Positions 1-6,098 of a stretch of 6,098 nt of DNA are shown in pieces (the stretch's first letter is position 1; the number at the start of each line of letters is the position of its first letter). The notes beneath the pieces were generated by a model. That model had not been told where the DNA came from. It did no database searches and saw only the letters and a program-made list of their open reading frames with translations. This DNA is from Burkholderiales bacterium (GTDB lineage: Bacteria > Pseudomonadota > Gammaproteobacteria > Burkholderiales > Burkholderiaceae_C): positions 1-6,098 of the forward strand of contig SYDB01000170.1 in assembly GCA_005786815.1 (NCBI GenBank), written 5' to 3'. A program made the translations under genes and the position numbers.

Positions 1-119
1 TCTTCGCTGACATCACAGGGATGCACTTCGCAGTAAACATGAGCCTCGCGCACACGGCGGGCAATGAGTTGAGTGACTTGGGAGCCGAAGTCAAGAATGA
101 GTATTTTGTGGTGTGACAT
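1..119 (-). CDS. guaA: GMP synthase (glutamine-hydrolysing), N-terminal fragment
   Basis: Partial gene: only the first 39 codons are inside the window and the rest continues past base 1. The visible protein begins [20 protein letters not shown] and continues [14 protein letters not shown]. This is the first beta-strand and helix of the class I glutamine amidotransferase domain of GMP synthase; the DFGSQ motif and the R-R-x-R-E segment are hallmarks. The full enzyme, typically about 520-540 residues, converts XMP, glutamine and ATP to GMP in the cytoplasm. It follows guaB, whose product makes the XMP, by 97 bp. The catalytic Cys-His-Glu triad and the ATP-pyrophosphatase domain lie outside the window. 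The start ATG lies just after a T-rich leader (TTTTTTATTG on the coding strand) with no good Shine-Dalgarno; the nearest AAGG ends 13 bases upstream. Identity is confident despite the short length. Confidence 0.93.
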   Translation of the reverse strand, partial: MSHHKILILDFGSQVTQLIARRVREAHVYCEVHPCDVSE

Positions 120-216
120 CAATAAAAAAGGGCCTTGAGTGGCCTTGGCGTATTGTCTCAAAAAACAAAACCGCCCCAAGAGGCGGTTAGTAAAGCTAAG
201 AAAGCACTTATTTGCG
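120..216. other. guaB-guaA intergenic region
   Basis: The 97 bp between the guaB stop (TAG, 217-219) and the guaA ATG contain the intrinsic terminator at 160-188. Between the terminator and guaA there is a second, weaker hairpin. On the minus strand AAGGCC (139-144... read leftward) and GGCC flank a 6-base loop, with an inner 4-bp GC stem, and a run of six T follows, ending four bases before the guaA start codon. A further 5-bp hairpin (GCGCT/AGCGC, 214-227) spans the guaB stop codon. I could not find a convincing sigma-70 promoter for guaA in this interval. Confidence 0.5.
160..188 (-). terminator. Rho-independent terminator after guaB
   Basis: On the minus strand a 7-bp perfect GC-rich stem (AACCGCC pairing with GGCGGTT, arms 182-188 and 169-175, 6-base loop) is followed directly by a T-rich tract (TTTTGTTTTTTG, read from 170 down to 159). 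It lies 28 bases past the guaB stop codon. This is the classical intrinsic terminator layout and has the right polarity for transcripts leaving guaB. It separates guaB from guaA, so read-through or a separate guaA promoter is needed. On the plus strand no T-run follows the stem, so it is unidirectional. Confidence 0.85.
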
Positions 217-1686
217 CTATTCAGCGCGGTAGTTAGGCGCTTCTTTGGTGATTTGCACGTCATGGACATGGCTTTCGCGTATGCCTGCCGTGGTGATTTC
301 AACAAATTCAGCCTTGTTTTTCATGTCGTCGATGGTGGCGCAACCGCAATAACCCATGCTGGCCCGAATTCCGCCCGCCATTTGGTAGACGATGCTGATC
401 ATTGAACCCTTGTAAGGCACTCTTCCTTCAATACCCTCAGGCACGAGTTTGTCTGCATTGGGATTGCCCGTGCTCGACTCTTGGAAATACCGATCAGCAC
501 TGCCTTGTTGCATCGCGCCAATGGAGCCCATGCCACGGTAACTCTTGTAACTGCGTCCTTGGTAGAGGATGATTTCACCAGGTGCTTCTTCTGTGCCGGC
601 GAACATACCACCCATCATCACGCTAGACGCGCCTGCAGCCAGTGCCTTGGCGATATCACCGCTGTAACGAATACCGCCATCTGCAATCAACGGAACGCCC
701 GTACCTTGTAAGGCTGTAGCCACGCTATCAATCGCCATGATTTGTGGAACGCCAACGCCCGCCACGATACGTGTGGTGCAAATAGAGCCGGGGCCGATGC
801 CTACTTTCACAGCATCTGCTCCCGCTTTGACCAAAGCCAAAGCTGCAGCACCCGTTGCAATATTTCCGCCCACTACATCGATGTGCGGATAGTTTTGTTT
901 GACCCACTTGACGCGTTCAAGCACACCGTGGCTGTGTCCATGCGCGGTGTCGACCACGATGGCGTCTACCCCAGCTTTGACCAAGGCTTCGACACGCTCT
1001 TCAGTGCCCTCGCCTACACCCACGGCAGCGCCCACACGCAAACGACCCGTAGCATCACGCGCCGCATTGGGGAAACTGGTTTGCTTGGTAATGTCTTTAA
1101 CGGTAATGAGCCCTTTGAGTTCAAACGCATCATTGATCACCAGCAAACGCTCGAGTTTGTGTTTGTTCAACAAAGCTTTGGCTTGTTCTGGTGTCGTGCC
1201 TTCAGGCACCGTCACCAAACGCTCGCGCGGCGTCATGATTTCTTTGACTTGCACGTCATAACGGCTCTCAAAGCGCAAATCGCGGTTTGTCACGATGCCG
1301 ACCACTTTGCCACCATCGCACACTGGGAAACCAGAGATGCCTAGCTCTTGTGACAAAGCCAATACCTGACGCACTGTATGGCTAGGCGTGATGATCACCG
1401 GATCGAGCAAGACACCACTCTCGTAACGCTTCACCTTGGCAACTTCTGCAGCTTGCTCAGCCGCCGTGAGGTTTTTATGGACGATGCCCATGCCACCTTC
1501 TTGGGCAATCGCAATGGCTAAACGCGATTCGGTGACAGTGTCCATGGCCGCAGAAACCAGGGGCAAGTTCAGTGCAATATTGCGAGAAAAAATGGTGGCG
1601 AGGGAAGTGTCCTTAGGTAGGACTTGCGAATAGGCGGGCACCAGCAACACATCGTCGAAGGTAAGGGCTTTACCGAGAAGGCGCAT
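217..1686 (-). CDS. guaB: Inosine-5'-monophosphate dehydrogenase (IMPDH)
   Basis: Full-length 489-residue IMPDH, close to the 488 residues of the E. coli enzyme. It oxidises IMP to XMP with NAD+, the first committed step of guanine nucleotide synthesis, in the cytoplasm. The protein is a TIM barrel with two CBS domains inserted at about residues 94-150 and 154-210; in this family the CBS pair binds adenine or guanine nucleotides and modulates activity. The NAD-contacting Asp is D246 (VVDTAHGHS). The catalytic loop [10 protein letters not shown] places the nucleophile at C303. IMP-phosphate-binding segments are DGGIR (336-340) and GGMFAGT (359-365). The Arg-Tyr pair of the mobile flap is R399-Y400, and the flap continues to [10 protein letters not shown] (418-427). 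The C-terminus is [19 protein letters not shown]. The ATG is supported by a GGAG Shine-Dalgarno 7 bases upstream (1694-1697). Upstream lies rnfH, downstream a terminator and then guaA. All key residues are intact. Confidence 0.98.
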   Translation of the reverse strand: MRLLGKALTFDDVLLVPAYSQVLPKDTSLATIFSRNIALNLPLVSAAMDTVTESRLAIAIAQEGGMGIVHKNLTAAEQAAEVAKVKRYESGVLLDPVIITPSHTVRQVLALSQELGISGFPVCDGGKVVGIVTNRDLRFESRYDVQVKEIMTPRERLVTVPEGTTPEQAKALLNKHKLERLLVINDAFELKGLITVKDITKQTSFPNAARDATGRLRVGAAVGVGEGTEERVEALVKAGVDAIVVDTAHGHSHGVLERVKWVKQNYPHIDVVGGNIATGAAALALVKAGADAVKVGIGPGSICTTRIVAGVGVPQIMAIDSVATALQGTGVPLIADGGIRYSGDIAKALAAGASSVMMGGMFAGTEEAPGEIILYQGRSYKSYRGMGSIGAMQQGSADRYFQESSTGNPNADKLVPEGIEGRVPYKGSMISIVYQMAGGIRASMGYCGCATIDDMKNKAEFVEITTAGIRESHVHDVQITKEAPNYRAE

Positions 1687-1800
1687 AGGAGAGCTCCAAA
1701 GATCAATATTTTAGGTGCGCACCCATTAACGCTGTATACAAATTCTCAAGAGCCCATCATCTAGCACTGTTATTTTTTGCGAACGGTAGTTGTGTGACAT
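1687..1800 (-). promoter_or_regulatory. guaB leader / rnfH-guaB intergenic region with two palindromes
   Basis: These 114 bp between the rnfH stop and the guaB start are the longest non-coding stretch in the window and the natural place for a guaB promoter. They contain a perfect 10-bp palindrome, GGTGCGCACC (1714-1723), and a perfect 8-bp palindrome, TGTATACA (1733-1740), with 9 bp between them. On the minus strand TAAAAT (5 of 6 to the -10 consensus) directly follows GGTGCGCACC, and TTGAGA (-35-like) lies further upstream, but the two are not at proper spacing to each other. I therefore cannot place a promoter with confidence. No intrinsic terminator follows rnfH here, so read-through from ratA-rnfH into guaB is possible. 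Confidence 0.4.
1694..1697 (-). promoter_or_regulatory. Shine-Dalgarno of guaB
   Basis: On the minus strand the sequence TTTGGAGCTCTCCTATG has GGAG seven bases before the guaB ATG. It is the only strong ribosome binding site in this window; the other visible starts have weak or absent Shine-Dalgarno sequences. It fixes the guaB start at 1686. Confidence 0.75.
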
Positions 1801-2154
1801 TCAATAGCCTGGTTTAGCGCCTTTGCGTCGCGTGGCAAACAAGCCAGCGGCACGAGACCCTTGTTTTTGAAAACGCTCTCTTCTGGCAACCTTCGGATCA
1901 ACTTTGAGAGGTCGATAAATTTCTAGGCGGTCTTCGTCTCGCAGCTCATAGTGATGTGTAACAGGACGCCCCCACACACCAAGCGTCCATTTTTCATCGT
2001 CTATCGAGACATTACTGGGGAAGTTTTCAAATGCTTGACAAGCCAAAAGCGCGTCTTTAACCGTACTTAATATTGGCAGCTCCAACAGATGCTCAGATAC
2101 TTCACGCGGATGGCTTGAATACAACACAGTAATACGCAACAGATTTGCAGACAT
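1801..2154 (-). CDS. rnfH: RnfH family ubiquitin-like beta-grasp protein (UPF0125)
   Basis: A 117-residue protein of the RnfH/UPF0125 family, a small cytoplasmic beta-grasp (ubiquitin-like) fold. The N-terminal strand LLRITVLYSS, the GVWGRPV segment (59-65), the LRDEDRLEIYRPL block (71-83) and DPKVARRER (86-94) are the family signature, followed by a basic C-terminal tail. The name comes from proximity to rnf electron-transport genes in some bacteria; its biochemical role is not established and no rnf genes are visible here. The chosen start is the ATG at 2154, which overlaps the ratA stop as TGATG. A TTG one codon upstream (2157) would also be in frame but is less likely. The overlap and the lack of a clear Shine-Dalgarno suggest translational coupling to ratA. 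The ratA-rnfH pairing is common in Beta- and Gammaproteobacteria. Confidence 0.92.
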   Translation of the reverse strand: MSANLLRITVLYSSHPREVSEHLLELPILSTVKDALLACQAFENFPSNVSIDDEKWTLGVWGRPVTHHYELRDEDRLEIYRPLKVDPKVARRERFQKQGSRAAGLFATRRKGAKPGY

Positions 2155-2603
2155 CAAACGTAGACTTTTTCTGCACGTTGCACAAACGCATCGATCAAGG
2201 TCGCGGCGATTTTGTCGAATAGTGGGCCAACCAATGCGCCAAACATACTCTCGAAGCTGTAGTGCAAAGTAAGTTCAACACGGCAAGCACGTTGCAACTC
2301 TGAGCTTCCCTCTTGCGCTAGCGGATAAAAATCCCACGTGCCATCCAATTGCTTAAAAGGACCGTCAATCAGAGACAACTTCACCTGACGACCTTCGGTG
2401 TGCAAGTTACGCGTGGTAAAGCTTTTATGAAATCCACCCAATGCCATTCCAATTTCAGCCACCATGCCCGATGCATCTTGCGAGACAATTCGGGTTTTGT
2501 CGCACCAAGGCAAAAATTCAGGATATGAGGCCACATCGGTCACCAGCGCAAACATTTCTTCTGCGCTAAACCAAATAAGAACGGACTTGTGAACTGTTTT
2601 CAT
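2154..2603 (-). CDS. ratA: RatA / Coq10-like SRPBCC (START superfamily) protein
   Basis: A 149-residue single-domain SRPBCC/START-fold protein. The start MKTVHKSVLIWFSAEEMFAL, the YPEFLPWC motif (27-34), SFTTRN (61-66), the GPFKQLDGTWDF block (81-92) and the long C-terminal helix (about 115-147, including GPLFDKIAATLIDAF) match the RatA/Coq10 family over its full length. In E. coli RatA was reported as a toxin that binds the 50S subunit and blocks 70S formation. Eukaryotic and other bacterial relatives (Coq10) bind ubiquinone, so the physiological role is uncertain. I chose the ATG at 2603 because family members start at this MKxVxKS motif; an in-frame ATG at 2630 would add nine unconserved residues (MSSYNANYS). 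There is no clear Shine-Dalgarno before either start. The gene is divergent from smpB and overlaps rnfH by one base. Confidence 0.92.
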   Translation of the reverse strand: MKTVHKSVLIWFSAEEMFALVTDVASYPEFLPWCDKTRIVSQDASGMVAEIGMALGGFHKSFTTRNLHTEGRQVKLSLIDGPFKQLDGTWDFYPLAQEGSSELQRACRVELTLHYSFESMFGALVGPLFDKIAATLIDAFVQRAEKVYV

Positions 2604-2650
2604 AGAATAGTTTGCATTGTAAGAAGACATCCAGCCCCCATCTAGCTTTC
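2604..2650. promoter_or_regulatory. Divergent ratA / smpB promoter region
   Basis: Only 47 bp separate the ratA and smpB start codons, so both promoters must sit here or reach into the coding regions. On the minus strand TACAAT (2616-2621, 5 of 6 to the -10 consensus) would start a ratA transcript only a few bases before its ATG, but the -35 match is poor. On the plus strand TAGAAT (2603-2608, 5 of 6) could be a -10 for smpB with a leader of roughly 36 bases, again without a good -35. Both placements are tentative; the location of the promoters follows mainly from gene arrangement. Confidence 0.35.
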
Positions 2651-3127
2651 ATGGCCACTAAAAAACCAGCGCTTCCAGCACGCATTGCTGATAACAAAAA
2701 AGCCGCCTACAACTATTTTTTCGAAGAAAAGTTTGAGGCAGGCATGGTCCTGCAAGGTTGGGAAGTCAAAGCCGCGCGCGAAGGCAAGGTGCAACTGACA
2801 GATGGGTATGTGGTAGTGCGCGATGGTGAATTGTTCGTCATTGGCTGCCAAATCAACCCTTTGCACACTGCTTCTAGCCACATCAGCCCAGACGCCGTCC
2901 GTACCAAGAAGCTGCTGATGAAGAAAGACGACATCAAACGCTTAATCGGCAAAGTCGAGCAAAAGGGCTACACCCTGGTACCTATCAATCTTCATTGGAA
3001 AAACGGCAAGATCAAATGTGAAATTGCATTGGCCAAGGGCAAAGCTGAACACGACAAGCGCGACACCATCAAAGACCGCGAAGGCAAGCGCGAAGTCGAA
3101 CGCGCTATGAAATCACGCAACCGTTAA
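2651..3127 (+). CDS. smpB: SsrA-binding protein SmpB (trans-translation)
   Basis: A 158-residue SmpB, the usual family length. SmpB binds the tRNA-like domain of tmRNA (SsrA) and delivers it to stalled ribosomes, rescuing them and tagging the incomplete peptide for degradation. The beta-barrel core is complete: [18 protein letters not shown] (15-32), [16 protein letters not shown] (34-49), [10 protein letters not shown] (51-60), [20 protein letters not shown] (96-115), [18 protein letters not shown] (120-137). It ends in the basic tail that folds into the mRNA channel on the ribosome. The ATG at 2651 is chosen because MATKKP followed by IADNKKA is the conserved N-terminus; an in-frame TTG at 2612 would add 13 unconserved residues. 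No Shine-Dalgarno is visible (leader CCCCCATCTAGCTTTC). It is divergent from ratA and its stop overlaps the stop of the convergent transporter gene by 4 bp. The ssrA gene is not in the window. Confidence 0.97.
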   Translation: MATKKPALPARIADNKKAAYNYFFEEKFEAGMVLQGWEVKAAREGKVQLTDGYVVVRDGELFVIGCQINPLHTASSHISPDAVRTKKLLMKKDDIKRLIGKVEQKGYTLVPINLHWKNGKIKCEIALAKGKAEHDKRDTIKDREGKREVERAMKSRNR

Positions 3128-4359
3128 ATTTTTTGGGCGTTGTTTTGTGCGGACCATAAAGCACCAACGCCAATAACACTAACAATCAAAAGCATCCATA
3201 AGCCATAGCTATAGCCATCGCTTGCCGACCACATCAAACCCATTAAAAGCGGAGCTGCTGCGCGCGCAACCGCCATGGGCACTCCCAAAATGCCATTGAG
3301 ACTTCCCATATGGGCTTTGCTGACATATTCAGCCATGACGGTGCCTTTAACAATGGTCAGCATGCCGTTGCCTAGCCCATATAGCAGGACAAACACCAAG
3401 CAACCCAAAACTTCGCCATGACCCATGATCAGGGAAAGCAAGCCCAAAGGAATCAATAACGTCACCCATCGATTCGATGTATGCACATCAATGCGCTTTT
3501 CCAATAAATAAAGACCTAAGCGACCCACAACTTGAATCACTCCAATGCTTGCTGGAACAGCAATGGCCCAGGTTTCGCTCATACCGGATTCGCGCAACAA
3601 ACTCACCATATGGGCGGGTAATGCGGAAGTAGCAGCCATCAACAAGACGACGAAGCAGCTCAACTGCCAAAAAACAGGGTTGCGCATGAATTGCCAAATC
3701 GATAGGTGTCGGGCTGCTGTTTTAAAAGCAATGTGTTTTGCTTCGCCATCTAAATAATCTTGGTTTTTATCCAAATTGAGTGATGTCGACTGTGCACCAC
3801 GCAATAAATAAAAATGAATAGGGACACACACCAAGAATTGCATGGCTGCGATCACCCACATGGTTTCTCGCCAGTCGATGACATCCATCAACCATGCAAT
3901 CAAGGGAATAAATACCGAACTTGCCAAGCCACCTAAAAACGACAAGATAATGATTGCGCGTCGGAAATGATTGGGGAATCGTCGGGTCAGCACAGCGAAA
4001 GCGGGAGGGTAAAGCGTACATGCCATACCAACGCCCAATAAAGTCCACACCGCATAGAACTGCGCTTGAGTGGAAATCACACTGTGAACCAAAAGCAATA
4101 CGCCTACCAATAAAGACCCAAAGGTCATGATGAAGCGTTCATGCCCTCTATCAATCCACCGGCCAATAAAAAATGCCAACAGTCCTTCTGTTAGCAACAT
4201 CAAACTAAAGCCCAAAGACGATTGCGCCCGCGTCATGCCTAAGGCCTTTTCCAACGGCACCATAAACAAAGCAAATCCGTAAAAAATACTGCCCCATGTG
4301 ATCAGTTGGGCAATCGATAAAACCCAGACAAATCTTGCATCGCTGCGACTAAATGGCAA
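3124..4359 (-). CDS. Major facilitator superfamily (MFS) transporter, substrate unknown
   Basis: A 411-residue inner-membrane protein with about twelve hydrophobic segments: near residues 11-33, 48-66, 77-94, 100-123, 133-158 and 167-186, then after a hydrophilic central loop (187-228) 230-248, 262-285, 299-315, 318-340, 355-385 and 387-404. The loop between segments 2 and 3 carries [11 protein letters not shown] (66-76), a good MFS motif A, and the 6+6 layout with a long central loop is typical. It belongs to the general MFS_1 group; nothing in the sequence identifies the substrate or direction of transport. The only plausible start is TTG at 4359: there is no in-frame ATG or GTG upstream before the reading frame runs into ygiQ, and the first membrane segment begins close behind it. 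AGAAAG (4369-4374) is at best a weak Shine-Dalgarno. The gene lies 20 bp after ygiQ, suggesting one transcript, and ends overlapping smpB. Confidence 0.88.
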   Translation of the reverse strand: MPFSRSDARFVWVLSIAQLITWGSIFYGFALFMVPLEKALGMTRAQSSLGFSLMLLTEGLLAFFIGRWIDRGHERFIMTFGSLLVGVLLLVHSVISTQAQFYAVWTLLGVGMACTLYPPAFAVLTRRFPNHFRRAIIILSFLGGLASSVFIPLIAWLMDVIDWRETMWVIAAMQFLVCVPIHFYLLRGAQSTSLNLDKNQDYLDGEAKHIAFKTAARHLSIWQFMRNPVFWQLSCFVVLLMAATSALPAHMVSLLRESGMSETWAIAVPASIGVIQVVGRLGLYLLEKRIDVHTSNRWVTLLIPLGLLSLIMGHGEVLGCLVFVLLYGLGNGMLTIVKGTVMAEYVSKAHMGSLNGILGVPMAVARAAAPLLMGLMWSASDGYSYGLWMLLIVSVIGVGALWSAQNNAQKI

Positions 4360-4379
4360 TGGGATTGACTTTCTAGAGA

Positions 4380-6098
4380 TTACTTTTTCTTGCGCGGAGG
4401 TAAACCCGTATGTTGCGTCAAAACACGACCTGGACGAACGACCGTGCTGTTTTTGCGACGCGCACTGGTGTAGTTGCCATCTGTAGTGGGCTGAAAAGTA
4501 GGAATCAGATGGTGTTTGCCATTACCAATGAGGTCTGCACGGCCCATGGTTTTAAGCGCCTCACGCAATAAGGGCCAGTTATTGGCATCGTGGTAGCGCA
4601 AAAAGGCTTTGTGCAAACGACGGCGTTTTTCGCCACGCACGATATCAACAGAATGGCTTTGACGTGTCACACGCGCTAGGGGATTTTTGCCAGAGTGGTA
4701 CATCGCTGTAGCGGTAGCCATGGGGCTGGGATAAAACGTTTGCACTTGGTCTGCACGAAAGCCATTGCTTTTGAGCCATAGCGCGAGGTTCATCATGTCT
4801 TCGTCTTTGGTGCCAGGGTGCGCAGCGATGAAATAAGGCACCAAGAACTGCTTCTTGCCAGCCTCGGCGCTATATTTATCAAACATTTGCTTGAACTTGT
4901 CATAGCTACCAATGCCAGGCTTCATCATCATGGACAAAGGCCCGCCTTCGGTGTGCTCTGGAGCAATTTTTAAATAACCACCTACGTGGTGGGTCACCAA
5001 CTCTTTGACATATTCAGGTGATTGAACCGCTAAGTCGTAGCGCAAACCAGAACCGATCAAAATTTTCTTAACGCCTTTAAGCTCGCGAGCACGACGGTAC
5101 ATGTGTATCAATGAGCTGTGGTCGGTATTGAGGTTTTGGCAAATTCCGGGGTACACACAACTCGGTTTGCGACAGGCAGATTCAATCTCTGGGCTTTTGC
5201 AACCAATGCGATACATATTGGCTGTGGGGCCACCTAGATCAGAAATGACCCCTGTGAAGCCTGGCACCTTGTCGCGTATGTCTTCAATCTCGCGGATGAC
5301 AGAGTCTTCGCTTCTGCTTTGAATAATGCGCCCTTCGTGTTCTGTGATCGAACAAAAAGTGCAACCCCCAAAACAACCGCGCATGATGTTGACGCTGAAA
5401 CGAATCATTTCCCACGCAGGAATTTTGGTATCGCCATCGTGACCGCCGCTTGCATCGGCATACGTAGGATGGGGACTTCTTGCATATGGCAAGTCAAAGA
5501 CCAGATCCATTTCAGCCGTTGTCAAAGGAATGGGCGGTGGGTTGACCCAGACATCGCGCGCAGTCGTACCTTCACCATGGGCTTGCACCAAACAACGCGC
5601 ATTGCCCGGATTAGTCTCTAAATGCAAGACACGGTTGGCATGGGCATAGGTAACCGGGTCAGATTTCACCTGCTCATAGCTTGGCAAACGAATGACGCTT
5701 TTGTCTCTTGGTGGGACTTTGAGCTTGCCTTTGCCTTGTAGGCCTGGCAGATTGGGATTGTCCACAAACTTAATGGGTTGGGGCTTTTGATCGAAAAGTC
5801 TCCCAGCACCCTGTTGTTGGTTGGCTACATCTGCAACCGCTTGCGCCTCGTCTTCACGGGCACAACTCTGCCCTTGTTGCTTGGCTACTTCACTAACCAT
5901 TAAGTAAGGATTGACATGCGCCTCCACCCTACCCGGCTCATCAATATTGGATGAGTCAATCTCAAACCAACCCTCTGGCGTTTGGCGCCTTACAAAGGCT
6001 GTGCCACGCACATCGGTGATATTTTGAACGGGCTCTTTGTTGGCTAAGCGGTGCGCAATTTCAACAATGGCACGCTCTGCGTTGCCATACAACAGCAA
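4380..6098 (-). CDS. ygiQ: YgiQ family (UPF0313) radical SAM protein, C-terminal part
   Basis: Partial: 572 codons and the stop (TAA) are visible, and the 5' end lies beyond 6098. The first visible codon is a TTG that is internal, since the visible [19 protein letters not shown] belongs to the N-terminal UPF0313 domain. The family is usually 700-odd residues. In fragment numbering, the radical SAM cluster motif CxxxCxxC is C242-C246-C249 within [20 protein letters not shown], followed by [12 protein letters not shown]. It would bind a [4Fe-4S] cluster and S-adenosylmethionine. A second cysteine group follows at C300, C309, C314 and C320. [34 protein letters not shown] and [14 protein letters not shown] are family-typical blocks. 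The C-terminal region (about 480-540, DUF3362-like) ends in a basic tail. Residues 72-106 form a Gln/Ala-rich, low-conservation linker. The reaction catalysed is unknown. It is followed at 20 bp by the MFS gene. Confidence 0.95.
   Translation of the reverse strand: MLLYGNAERAIVEIAHRLANKEPVQNITDVRGTAFVRRQTPEGWFEIDSSNIDEPGRVEAHVNPYLMVSEVAKQQGQSCAREDEAQAVADVANQQQGAGRLFDQKPQPIKFVDNPNLPGLQGKGKLKVPPRDKSVIRLPSYEQVKSDPVTYAHANRVLHLETNPGNARCLVQAHGEGTTARDVWVNPPPIPLTTAEMDLVFDLPYARSPHPTYADASGGHDGDTKIPAWEMIRFSVNIMRGCFGGCTFCSITEHEGRIIQSRSEDSVIREIEDIRDKVPGFTGVISDLGGPTANMYRIGCKSPEIESACRKPSCVYPGICQNLNTDHSSLIHMYRRARELKGVKKILIGSGLRYDLAVQSPEYVKELVTHHVGGYLKIAPEHTEGGPLSMMMKPGIGSYDKFKQMFDKYSAEAGKKQFLVPYFIAAHPGTKDEDMMNLALWLKSNGFRADQVQTFYPSPMATATAMYHSGKNPLARVTRQSHSVDIVRGEKRRRLHKAFLRYHDANNWPLLREALKTMGRADLIGNGKHHLIPTFQPTTDGNYTSARRKNSTVVRPGRVLTQHTGLPPRKKK

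Noticed and set aside
139..405. Plus-strand open frame (88 codons) across the terminator and the 3' end of guaB
   Set aside because: It runs through the terminator hairpin and antisense to the conserved guaB C-terminus. The N-terminal KK/R-rich part is just the translated terminator.
742..1344. Long open frame (200 codons) on the plus strand, antisense to guaB
   Set aside because: It lies wholly inside the intact guaB gene, its translation resembles no family I know and is rich in His, Cys and Arg as expected for a shadow frame, and it has no ribosome binding site of note.
1801..2603. ratA-rnfH as a toxin-antitoxin pair
   Set aside because: The two genes overlap and RatA has been called a toxin in E. 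coli, but RnfH is not established as its antitoxin, and both belong to broadly conserved chromosomal families. The sequence gives no support for a two-gene toxin-antitoxin module.
2612..2650. N-terminal extension of SmpB from a TTG at 2612
   Set aside because: The 13 extra residues do not match the family, whereas the ATG at 2651 gives the standard SmpB N-terminus and length.
3087..3106. Perfect 6-bp inverted repeat (AGCGCG/CGCGCT, 8-base loop) near the end of smpB as a terminator
   Set aside because: It is inside the smpB coding sequence and the nearest T-run on the plus strand begins 22 bases later; on the minus strand no T-run follows. It does not fit an intrinsic terminator on either strand.
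6096..6098. TTG at the window edge as the start codon of ygiQ
   Set aside because: The sequence that follows ([19 protein letters not shown]) belongs to the interior of the N-terminal UPF0313 domain and the family is longer than 572 residues, so the gene is cut by the window edge.

Overview
This window is ordinary chromosomal housekeeping DNA, most likely from a betaproteobacterium of the order Burkholderiales and probably the family Comamonadaceae. The assignment rests on the protein sequences recalled from memory: the IMP dehydrogenase flap, the SmpB core and the YgiQ core read like Comamonadaceae proteins. The gene order smpB / ratA-rnfH-guaB-guaA fits the same group. No database search was possible. 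Base composition looks intermediate by eye, lower than in many cultured members of that family, which would suit a freshwater lineage. That last point is inference.

Layout from left to right: the 5' end of guaA (GMP synthase, minus strand, leaving the window at base 1); a short intergenic region with a clear rho-independent terminator; guaB (IMP dehydrogenase, minus); a 114-bp leader with two short palindromes; rnfH and ratA (minus, overlapping by one base); a 47-bp divergent intergenic region; smpB (plus); then, convergent with smpB and overlapping it by 4 bp, an MFS transporter gene (minus). The last gene is the C-terminal three quarters of a YgiQ-family radical SAM protein (minus), which enters the window from the right edge.

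The leftward genes form two groups. ygiQ and the MFS gene are 20 bp apart and probably co-transcribed. ratA, rnfH, guaB and guaA lie in one direction. ratA and rnfH look translationally coupled, and guaB has its own Shine-Dalgarno and leader. guaB and guaA encode the two successive steps from IMP to GMP but are separated by a terminator, so guaA must be expressed by read-through or from its own promoter. SmpB (trans-translation) and RatA (ribosome-associated or CoQ-binding family) share a divergent promoter region.

I found no mobile element, CRISPR array, tRNA, rRNA, defence system or clear sign of horizontal transfer, and no stretch over 300 bp lacks a gene. I do not see a new biological system here. 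The items worth a second look are modest: the guaB-guaA terminator with a second imperfect hairpin against the guaA start codon, the palindromes upstream of guaB, the extra four-cysteine motif in YgiQ, and the terminator-less convergent overlap of smpB with the transporter gene.
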